Shown here piece after piece: positions 31,622 to 38,386 of a stretch of DNA of 43,051 nucleotides. A model generated the notes under the pieces. The model did no database searches. It worked only from the letters and a program-made list of their open reading frames with translations, and was not told the origin of the DNA. Location of the stretch: positions 1 to 43,051 of the forward strand of contig JAQGHQ010000539.1 in NCBI GenBank assembly GCA_028288765.1. Reading direction: 5' to 3'. How positions within the stretch are numbered: the first letter of the stretch is position 1; each line of letters starts with the position of its first letter. This DNA is from Gemmataceae bacterium (GTDB lineage Bacteria; Planctomycetota; Planctomycetia; Gemmatales; Gemmataceae). Position numbers and translations under genes: made by a program.

Positions 31622-32176
31622 GTGTCTCGCATTCTCGCTGCCCTCGCGATCCTCGCCGTCTCGGCTGCCGGTGTTCGCGCCGCGGACCCGGCCCCCCGGG
31701 CCAAGGTGGCCGTCGGCCAGACCGCGCCGGCGTTCCAGATCAAGGACGCCACCGGAAAGGTCGTCGACCTGGCCGAGCTGACCGCGAAGGGGCCGGTCCT
31801 GGTCCGCCTGACGTGCGGGTGTTCCGGGTGCGACAAGGAGCTGGCCTACTTCCAGCAGATCCACGAAACGTACAAGGAGCAGGGGCTGACCAGCCTGTTC
31901 GTGTTCAAGGAACCGGACGCCAAGATGGTCAAGTACGCCGCGGACAAGAAGCTGAACATGCTGTACGCGGTCGACCCGAAGGGGGAGAGTTGGGGCGTCT
32001 TCCAGACCAAGACGATGCCGACCAACTTCCTGATCGGGAAGGGCGGGAAGATCACGTCCATCGCGTACGGGTGCGACCCGAGCGGGCTGCTCGCGAACAC
32101 GGTGTCGGCGAAGGTCGGCAAGCTCATCGGGACCGCCCCGGTGGACGTGAAGGACAAGGTCGAAGGGAAGAAGTGA
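31622..32176 (+). CDS. Secreted redoxin (AhpC/TSA-like)
   Basis: GTG 31622 starts a 184-residue protein with a signal peptide of about 20 residues (MSRILAALAILAVSAAGVRA). The thioredoxin-fold domain contains VGQTAPAFQIKDATGKVVDL (31-50), the active-site region LVRLTCGCSGCDKELAYF with C65, C67 and C70, and TMPTNFLIGKGGKITSIAYG, which carries the cis-Pro. The CGCSGC arrangement is unusual for a peroxiredoxin (normally PxxxTxxC) and is closer to a thioredoxin-like CxxC with an extra upstream Cys. It probably acts in the periplasm on thiols. It is transcribed away from the DUF1501 gene's terminator-like repeat and converges with the PPC-domain gene. Confidence 0.8.
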   Translation: MSRILAALAILAVSAAGVRAADPAPRAKVAVGQTAPAFQIKDATGKVVDLAELTAKGPVLVRLTCGCSGCDKELAYFQQIHETYKEQGLTSLFVFKEPDAKMVKYAADKKLNMLYAVDPKGESWGVFQTKTMPTNFLIGKGGKITSIAYGCDPSGLLANTVSAKVGKLIGTAPVDVKDKVEGKK

Positions 32177-32204
32177 CGGGGGGTGTCGTCCTCCGCAAAA
32201 GGCC

Positions 32205-32226
32205 GCCCAGGGCTCCCGCCCTGGGC
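32205..32226 (+). terminator. Hairpin after the redoxin gene
   Basis: GCCCAGGGC (32205-32213) pairs with GCCCTGGGC (32218-32226), loop TCCC. It starts 29 bases after the redoxin stop. A further GCCCCGGGC/GCCCGGGG hairpin lies at about 32290-32311. Confidence 0.5.
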
Positions 32227-32256
32227 TAAGAACGAACGCCCCTCCGGGGCTAAGAC

Positions 32257-32289
32257 AATGTGGGGGCAAGTTTCCAACTTGCCCCCACA
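32257..32289. repeat. Single GGCAAGTTTCCAACTTGCC repeat
   Basis: TGTGGGGGCAAGTT (32259-32272) pairs perfectly with AACTTGCCCCCACA (32276-32289), loop TCC. It is a solo copy of the arm of the 14911-15015 element, placed between convergent genes. Confidence 0.8.
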
Positions 32290-32332
32290 AGCCCCGGGCT
32301 CCCGCCCGGGGACTCGGTGCGGGTAACCGCGG

Positions 32333-33982
32333 TCACTTCTTTTTCTTCGGCGGCGGTTGGGCCGCCGGGGCATCGCTGACCGTCACCCACAGGTCGGCGG
32401 TCGCTTCCTCGAAGTCCGGAACCGCGGCGCGGGCCGAGCGGGTGAGGCGGGGCTGGTCCTTCACCCGGCCGACGAGCCGAAACGCCCCCGAGATGCCGGG
32501 CTTGTCGGCGGTCAGCGCGACCGTGACGGTATTCGGATCGGCCTTCCCGGCGGGCGGCTTCACCTCCAGCTTCACGCCTTCCGGCAACCCCTCGGCCGTG
32601 ATCTCAACCGGCAGCGCGAACCCGTCCCGGCGGGCGATCTTGACCGGGATGTCGACCGACTTCCCGGGCGGGACCGTGAACCGGTCGGCGGCGACGGACA
32701 GGTCGTAGTCCGGCTCCGGGGTGAGCACGCGGAGCAGGAAGACGAACCGCGCCCCGCCGCCGCCGTACAGGTCGCCGACGGCGACCGTGTACGGCCCGTC
32801 GGCCGGCGGGATGAACGACAGCGTTGTGTCGCCGTGGAGCTTCGCCGGTTCGCTCCGGGCGATCGGCTTCTGTCCCGCGTCGAGCACCCGGACCACCGGG
32901 TTGACGAATAGCCCGAGCGACCGGCTCTCGACCTGGACCGTCAGCGGAACGCCCTTCCGCCCGGCGACGAGATACTCGGCCGCCCCACCCGGTTTCTCGA
33001 CGCCCCCGGTGACCGAGAACGGCGGCGGGGCCGGCTTCGGCGGCGGCACCACACCCCAGGCCGGGTGCGGTTCGAGCCGGACGCGGACCGGGTTAGCGAC
33101 CCCCGGGACGGAGAGTTGAAGGCTGTCGTCGCCCACGACCGGCGCAGGCAATGGCACCTTCCGGGCGGCATCGGGAATGTTCCAGCCGACGACCTCGACC
33201 GGCCCCGGGTCGGCCCGAGACACCGCGAGCGGCAGCGGGTGGTCCGCAAACCCACCGGTGGTCAGTGTGAGGCGGTACACGTACGTCTCGGCCCCGGCGA
33301 AGTGGATGCTCGCGTCCGGAGATGCCGGGAAAGCGAACACCCGGACGATGTACCTACCGTCCTTCGGGGCGGTGAACGCGAGCTGGGGGTCGAGCCCGTG
33401 GAAGTCGTTGTTCCGGGTGAGCACGAACCCGTCGGCCGAGACGACTTGCAGGACCCCGTCCATCGGCGACCGGAGCGTGCGGTTCGCCTCGAGCGAGGCG
33501 ACCAGCGTCTGGCCCTTCTTGAGCGACACGGCGAAGCAATCGACGTCGCCGGTCTTGGCGAGCTGGCCGTTCACGACGACCGACGAACTGTCGAGGATCT
33601 GCGGCTTGGCCGGGTCGTCGTTCGGCTCCTTTTCGGCCACCTCGGGGAGCACCCCGACCACGAACGGCCGCAACCCGCCGGCCCCGTCGTCGGTGTGGGG
33701 CCGCAGCCAGTACACCCCGGGCGCGGCGTCCGCCGCAACGCGGACCGAGAGCTTCCCCTTGTCCTTACCGGGCTCGACGGTGACACCCGTCCCGCTCGCC
33801 CACACCTTTACCGGCCACTTCTCGAACGTCCCGGCGGCGGTGACCTCGGTGGCGGTCCCGCGCTGGGCGCCGGCCGGGTAGAGGTAGGTGATGGCCGGTT
33901 GGGCCGCAAAGGAGGGATTCACCACAGAGTCACAGAGAACACAGAGTCCGACACAGAAGAAGAGTCGAATACATTTCATCAT
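32333..33982 (-). CDS. Secreted pre-peptidase C-terminal (PPC) domain protein with repeat-encoded signal peptide
   Basis: The only plausible start is ATG 33982 (tandem ATGATG), giving 549 residues; the frame is open far beyond, but in antiphase with the upstream DUF1501 gene. Residues 1-27 are a signal peptide (MMKCIRLFFCVGLCVLCDSV, then VNPSFAA). The mature part begins QPAITYLYPAGAQRGTATEV, an Ig-like IPT-type strand. A PPC domain follows (about 110-205: EKEPNDDPAKPQ, GDVDCFAVSLKKGQTL, DGRYIVRVFAF), then further beta-rich domains with PVRVRLEPHPAWG and a second PPC-like unit (DGPYTVAVGDLYGG), ending PPPKKKK. It is third in the DUF1549/1553-DUF1501-PPC series on the minus strand, so likely an exported partner. 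The signal peptide is encoded by an inverted-repeat element (33909-34041). Confidence 0.82.
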   Translation of the reverse strand: MMKCIRLFFCVGLCVLCDSVVNPSFAAQPAITYLYPAGAQRGTATEVTAAGTFEKWPVKVWASGTGVTVEPGKDKGKLSVRVAADAAPGVYWLRPHTDDGAGGLRPFVVGVLPEVAEKEPNDDPAKPQILDSSSVVVNGQLAKTGDVDCFAVSLKKGQTLVASLEANRTLRSPMDGVLQVVSADGFVLTRNNDFHGLDPQLAFTAPKDGRYIVRVFAFPASPDASIHFAGAETYVYRLTLTTGGFADHPLPLAVSRADPGPVEVVGWNIPDAARKVPLPAPVVGDDSLQLSVPGVANPVRVRLEPHPAWGVVPPPKPAPPPFSVTGGVEKPGGAAEYLVAGRKGVPLTVQVESRSLGLFVNPVVRVLDAGQKPIARSEPAKLHGDTTLSFIPPADGPYTVAVGDLYGGGGARFVFLLRVLTPEPDYDLSVAADRFTVPPGKSVDIPVKIARRDGFALPVEITAEGLPEGVKLEVKPPAGKADPNTVTVALTADKPGISGAFRLVGRVKDQPRLTRSARAAVPDFEEATADLWVTVSDAPAAQPPPKKKK

Positions 33983-34041
33983 ATTGATCGGTGGTTTTAT
34001 TCTCTCTGTGTTCTCTGTGACTCTGTGGTGAATCCCTCCTT
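33909..34041. repeat. CACAGAG inverted-repeat element overlapping a start codon
   Basis: Two 38-base arms (33909-33946 and 34004-34041) are perfect reverse complements around a 57-base interior. The element starts three bases past the DUF1501 stop codon and contains the start codon and whole signal peptide of the PPC gene: the interior encodes MMKCIRLFFCVG and the left arm encodes LCVLCDSVVNPSF. Similar arms recur at 35395-35760. No transposase is encoded, so it looks like a miniature mobile element. Confidence 0.9.
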
Positions 34042-34044
34042 GTC

Positions 34045-35376
34045 TTACCCCATCAGTTCTTTGATCGGCGTGGGGTCGCTGACGAGGTGGGTCGGGCGGC
34101 CCTGCGGGGTGTACAGGATCTTGCCCGGGTCGATCCCGAGCTTGGTGTATACGGTCGAGGCGAAGTTCTCGGGCGAGAGCACCCGCTCGACCGCGGCAAA
34201 CCCCTTTACGTCGGTCGCCCCGACCACCTGCCCGCCCGGCGTCCCGCCGCCGGCGAACAGTACGGTCATCGCGTTCGACCAGTGGTCGCGGCCCGAATCC
34301 TTGTTGATCTGGGGGGTGCGGCCGAACTCGCCCAGGGCGATGACGAGCGTGGAGTCGAGCATCCCGCGCTGGGAGAGGTCCTCGACGAGCGCGGAGACGC
34401 TGTTGTCCCACGCCGGGAGCCGGGTCTTGAGCGACTCGAATAGCTTCGAGTGGTGGTCCCAGCCGCCGTCGTACACGGTGACGAAGGGCACCCCGGCCTC
34501 GGCCAGCCGGCGCGCGAGGAGCAATCGCTGCCCGAACCCGTTGCGGCCGTACCGCTCGCGGGTGCGGGCGGGCTCCCGGCCGATGTCGAACGCGGCCTGC
34601 GCCTCCTTCGAGGTCATCAAGTCGTGGGCCTGCTGGTAGTGCTCGTCGAGCGCCGCGGCCGGGTCGCCCGCGGCCTTGTCCAGGGTCCGGTGGAAGTGAT
34701 CGACTTCGGCCCGGACCTCCGCCCGGCCGGCGAACCGTTCGCCGGTCAGGCCGTCCGGGAGGGCGACGTCGCGGACCTTGAACCCGGCCCCGTTCGGGTC
34801 GCCGCCGACCACGAACGGGGCGTACTTCGCGCCGAGGAAGTTCGGCCCGCCGGACCGCGACATCGTGGGCATGCTGAAGTACGCCGGGAGCCCGGCCGGC
34901 GCGCCCTTCTCGGCGGCGGCGACCGACCCCATGCTCGGGTGGAAGCTGACGAACGCCCCGCACCCGACCGGGATGCGCGGCGGCGCGCCGGTCATCATGT
35001 AGTGGTTGCCGGCCCCGTGGTTCCCCTGGTCGTGGCGGATCGACCGGACGACGGCGAGCTTGTCCGTGAGCTTGGCGAGCTTCGTCATGTGCTCGGAGAA
35101 CTGGACGCCCGGCAGGGCGGTCGGGATGGCCTTGAACTCGCCCCGAATCTCGGCCGGAGCGTTCGGCTTGGGGTCGAACATCTCGTAGTGAGTCGGCCCG
35201 CCGTCCTGCCAGATGAGGATGCAGGCTTTCGCCCTGGCGTCGGGTGCGTTGACCACGTCGGCGGCGAACCCTCGCGCCCGCAGGGCGTTCACGAGCCCAC
35301 CGCCGAGCAGCGTCCCAAGCCCGAGTTGCAGGCAGTCGCGGCGGGTGACGCCGGCACAGTTCTTCCAGGCGGGCAT
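34045..35376 (-). CDS. DUF1501 protein, second copy
   Basis: ATG 35376 gives 443 residues with a Tat-like leader (VTRRDCLQLGLGTLLGGGLV, residues 10-29) and a Cys just after the arginines. DUF1501 features are ACILIWQDGGPTHYEMFDPK, TDKLAVVRSIRHDQGNHGAG, GGWDHHSKLFESLKTRLPAW, STLVIALGEFGRTPQINKDS and GRDHWSNAMTVLFAGGGTPG, with conserved Asp/His likely to bind metal in the alkaline-phosphatase-like fold. It follows the DUF1549/1553 gene on the minus strand and is followed by the PPC gene; the gaps hold inverted-repeat elements on both sides (33909-34041 and 35395-35760). Co-expression as an exported module is likely. Activity is unknown. Confidence 0.9.
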   Translation of the reverse strand: MPAWKNCAGVTRRDCLQLGLGTLLGGGLVNALRARGFAADVVNAPDARAKACILIWQDGGPTHYEMFDPKPNAPAEIRGEFKAIPTALPGVQFSEHMTKLAKLTDKLAVVRSIRHDQGNHGAGNHYMMTGAPPRIPVGCGAFVSFHPSMGSVAAAEKGAPAGLPAYFSMPTMSRSGGPNFLGAKYAPFVVGGDPNGAGFKVRDVALPDGLTGERFAGRAEVRAEVDHFHRTLDKAAGDPAAALDEHYQQAHDLMTSKEAQAAFDIGREPARTRERYGRNGFGQRLLLARRLAEAGVPFVTVYDGGWDHHSKLFESLKTRLPAWDNSVSALVEDLSQRGMLDSTLVIALGEFGRTPQINKDSGRDHWSNAMTVLFAGGGTPGGQVVGATDVKGFAAVERVLSPENFASTVYTKLGIDPGKILYTPQGRPTHLVSDPTPIKELMG

Positions 35377-35394
35377 GCGAAGGGCCCCAAAGAG

Positions 35395-35760
35395 GAACGA
35401 ACCACAGAGTCACAGAGAGCACAGAGCCCGGACACACAGAGTGCAGACAACAAAGACGGACCAAAAACCCCGGAGTCGGAGAACATCACGGCGGGCCACT
35501 CGACCCCGTCGAGATTTCAGCCTGAAAGGCTGGGAGCGTTTAGCCTGGGGCAACGCCCCGGGCGGGAGGCGCGGCGGCAATTTCGGTCCCGATCGGGGGC
35601 GGCGATCCCGGGCCGGGTGTTGCCCCCGGCCCGGGGCGTTGCCCCGGGCTAAATGCTCCCACCCCGTTGGGGTGAAAACCTCTCGCAAGAGGATTCCGAC
35701 ACCGCATCGCTTTCTCTGTGCGTCTTCGCTCTGTGCTCTCTGTGACTCTGTGGTTCGTTC
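35395..35760. repeat. CACAGAG inverted-repeat element between DUF1549/1553 and DUF1501 genes
   Basis: Arms of 32 bases (35395-35426 and 35729-35760) are perfect reverse complements. A 26-base arm core (35401-35426) differs by one base from 33921-33946. The 302-base interior includes a second nested palindrome (35532-35660). The element fills almost the whole 388-base gap and ends five bases before the DUF1549/1553 stop codon. Confidence 0.88.
35532..35660. repeat. Nested palindrome inside the CACAGAG element
   Basis: Arms 35532-35563 and 35629-35660 (32 bases each) pair with two mismatches, both of which become G-U pairs in RNA. Cores are GGGGCAACGCCCCGGGC and GCCCGGGGCGTTGCCCC. It appears to be a different repeat family inserted into, or carried by, the outer element. 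Confidence 0.75.
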
Positions 35761-35764
35761 TGGA

Positions 35765-38209
35765 TCAATCGTTGAACACGAACTCCGGCGTGTTGATCAG
35801 CGCCCACATCAGGTCTTCGGCCGCCTGCCGGCGGGTCGCGCCCGGCTTCTCGAACCGCTTCACCGCAGCTGCCTTTTCAGTATCGGTCGGGGACCGGCTG
35901 TACGCCAGCAAGTACAACTCGTCGACGACCTCGGCCGGGGTCTTCTTCCCCTTCGCCAGCTCCGCCGCGCGGCCGGTATCGGCGGTCACCTTGCGGTGCA
36001 GGTTCGGGCTATTCATCAGGTGCAGGGCCTGCACCACCGTGGTGTCCGTCGTCCGCTCGCACGGCGGGTCCTGGTTCGGGTCCGGGCGGCCGAAGCTGTC
36101 CAGGAACTCGGACTGGGACCTGGCCGTCCACACCTCCACCGCCCGCGACCCCGGCGGCATCGCCTCGAACTTCTCCGGCACCCCGGTGATGTCGCTCACC
36201 ATGTCGAGCAGCACCTCCGCCCGTAGCCGCTGGCGGTAGTGCCGCGAGTAGTTCCGCGTGTCGCCGAGGTTGCGGTCCTTCGGGGTCGTGCTCAGCCCGT
36301 ACACGTGGCTCGTGCAGATCGTCCGGATCAGCTTCTTCAGGTCACACCCGTTCTTGCGGAAGTCGACGGCCAGCGCCTCCAACAGCTCCGGGTTGCTCGG
36401 CGGGTTCGTGGCCCGCATGTCGTCCACCGGGTCCACAATCCCCCGGCCCATCAGGTCGGCCCACACGCGGTTGACGATCACCTTCGCGAAGTACGGGTTC
36501 CCCGGCGCCGTCACCCAGTCGGCGAGCACCTCCCGCGGGTCCGTCTCCGGGCCGATCTCCAACGGCTTGCCGAGCAGCGGCGTCGGCGTCATCATTTTGC
36601 CGGTCAGCGGGTGCTTCACCGTGCCGGCGGGCGCGGTGAAGACCAGCTCCTCGCCCCCGGAGATCGGGGCCGAGATCCCAACCCCCTTCCTCCCGATCCG
36701 ACCGAAGAACGCGGCGAAGGCGTAGAAGTCGTCCTGCCCCCAGACCTCGAACGGGTGGTGGTGGCACTTCGCACAATCCAGTCTGACGCCCAGGAACAGC
36801 TGACTCACCATCGTGGTGATCTCGTCCGGCTCCCGCCGGTCGCGGAACATCACCACCGGGCCGTGGGTGAACGTGCTCCCCTTCGCCGCGATCAGCTCCC
36901 GGACGAACCGGTCGTAAGGCTTGTTCTGCCGGAAGCTCTCCCGCAGCCACTGGTCGAGGTTGTACGTCGCCTTCATCCCGACGTGGTACGGGTTCGGCCG
37001 CAGCAGGTCTGTCCACTTGTTCGCCCAGAAGTCGGCGTACTCGGGCCGGTCGAGAAGAGCATCGATCAGCTTCTCGCGCTTCTTCGGGTCGGCGTCGGCG
37101 AGGAAGATGCGGGTTTCGTCCGGGGTCGGCAGCCGGCCGATCACGTCGAGGAACGCCCGGCGGTGGAAGGTGGCGTCGCCGGCCCCGTCCGAGGGGGTGA
37201 TGCCGAGCTGTTGGAGCTTGGCCCAGACGTGCCCGTCGATGAAGTTCCGCCGCGGGAGCCGGGCGTACAGGTCCGTCGGTACACTCCCGGGCATCGGGAT
37301 CAGCACCGTGCAGATGGCGAACTTCTCCATGAACCGGGCCACGACCGCCGCCTCGCCCGGGATTGGCCCGGCCTTGATCTTCCCGGCCCGGTCCACCGCC
37401 GCGTACGTGCTCTCGCTCGACGAGAACGATGTGAGATGGGTCACGTCTTCCGTGGTGCCGTCGGAATAGTGGGCGGTGACGACCAGCTGTTGGTCCGCGT
37501 TGAACCCCAGGACCCGGGTGTCGGGGAAGACGGTGACCTTTCCCAGCTTCGGGGCGCCGGCCGGAGTGCGGGGGCAGCCGGCCGCGACCCACCGCCGCAG
37601 CAGGCCGAAGGCGGGATCGGTTTCGGGCAGCTTCTTCCCGCCGCCGTGCGGCGCCTGTCCGGAGGCTTTCTGGAGGAACAGGCTGGCATCCGGGTTGGCC
37701 GGGAAGATCCGCCGCCCGCGGGCCTCGGCCGTGATCGCGTGGTAGTCGAAGTCGTTGTCGTAGGCGAGCAGGGAGAGCTGGAAGCCGTTTTGCCCGCGGG
37801 CCTTCCCGTGGCACGCCCCGGCGTTGCACCCCGTCCGGGTGAGCACCGGCTGCACGTCCCGCTCGAACGTGACCATCTTGTGCGCGGAGGCGTTCCGCAC
37901 CCGCACGGTCGCCCGGACCACTGTTCCGCTCACGGTCGCGGTCACGACCCCCTCGCCGTCGCCGACCGGGGTGACGATCCCCGCGGGGCTCACCGCGACG
38001 ACGGAGGATGATTCGGTCGCGAACTTCGTGTCCCGGGTGCGGTCGGCCGGCTTCCCGTCCGCGACCGCGGTGACGACCAGCTGTTGGCGGGCATCTTTCC
38101 CGTCGAGGACCACAGCCGCGGGGAAGACGGCGGGGCCGTCGGCCGCCGGGCACGGGGTCGAGAGGGCGACCAGAATAAGAGTTGCGACAACGGGCGGTAG
38201 TGGCCGCAT
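35765..38209 (-). CDS. Secreted DUF1549/DUF1553 cytochrome-type protein with Big2-like domain
   Basis: ATG 38209 gives 814 residues with a signal peptide (MRPLPPVVATLILVALSTPC). A bacterial Ig-like domain (about 27-108) with SSVVAVSPAGIVTPVGDGEG precedes a cytochrome-like segment in which the heme site reads TGCNAGACHGK (C128-x4-C133-H134) rather than CxxCH. DUF1549 follows (about 320-500): GHVWAKLQQLGITPSDGAGD, RRAFLDVIGRLPTPDETRIF, and a canonical LDCAKCHHHPFE (C479, C482, H483). DUF1553 lies at about 540-800: WVTAPGNPYFAKVIVNRVWA, NPPSNPELLEALAVDF, ending in ALINTPEFVFND. It should be an exported multiheme-like protein acting with the adjacent DUF1501 protein. The biochemical role of this family remains unknown. 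Confidence 0.9.
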   Translation of the reverse strand: MRPLPPVVATLILVALSTPCPAADGPAVFPAAVVLDGKDARQQLVVTAVADGKPADRTRDTKFATESSSVVAVSPAGIVTPVGDGEGVVTATVSGTVVRATVRVRNASAHKMVTFERDVQPVLTRTGCNAGACHGKARGQNGFQLSLLAYDNDFDYHAITAEARGRRIFPANPDASLFLQKASGQAPHGGGKKLPETDPAFGLLRRWVAAGCPRTPAGAPKLGKVTVFPDTRVLGFNADQQLVVTAHYSDGTTEDVTHLTSFSSSESTYAAVDRAGKIKAGPIPGEAAVVARFMEKFAICTVLIPMPGSVPTDLYARLPRRNFIDGHVWAKLQQLGITPSDGAGDATFHRRAFLDVIGRLPTPDETRIFLADADPKKREKLIDALLDRPEYADFWANKWTDLLRPNPYHVGMKATYNLDQWLRESFRQNKPYDRFVRELIAAKGSTFTHGPVVMFRDRREPDEITTMVSQLFLGVRLDCAKCHHHPFEVWGQDDFYAFAAFFGRIGRKGVGISAPISGGEELVFTAPAGTVKHPLTGKMMTPTPLLGKPLEIGPETDPREVLADWVTAPGNPYFAKVIVNRVWADLMGRGIVDPVDDMRATNPPSNPELLEALAVDFRKNGCDLKKLIRTICTSHVYGLSTTPKDRNLGDTRNYSRHYRQRLRAEVLLDMVSDITGVPEKFEAMPPGSRAVEVWTARSQSEFLDSFGRPDPNQDPPCERTTDTTVVQALHLMNSPNLHRKVTADTGRAAELAKGKKTPAEVVDELYLLAYSRSPTDTEKAAAVKRFEKPGATRRQAAEDLMWALINTPEFVFND

Positions 38210-38316
38210 GTCCGGGAGGAGTTTCGTGGGAAGGCAGTGTCAGGTAGGCAAAGGGGAGTATACCGGCACGCGGTGAGGATTGCCAGACAATCTCCCTGAC
38301 TGTCGCCCCGCCATCG

Positions 38317-38324
38317 GGTATGCT
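38317..38324 (+). promoter_or_regulatory. Candidate -10 element (GGTATGCT) in a divergent promoter region
   Basis: GGTATGCT lies 62 bases before the ATG at 38387, inside the 177-base gap between two divergent DUF1549/1553 genes. TATGCT matches four of six -10 consensus bases. Confidence 0.35.
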
Positions 38325-38386
38325 TTCTGAAGCCCTCCCACCTGCCTTCCGTCCCCACCGATTCCGCCGTCCGCATCCGGTGAGAC

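Noticed and set aside
33983..35464. N-terminal part of a 1043-codon minus-strand frame continuing into the PPC gene
   Set aside because: It is the wrong frame of the DUF1501 gene and joins the PPC gene only through the inverted-repeat element; it is not a fusion protein.
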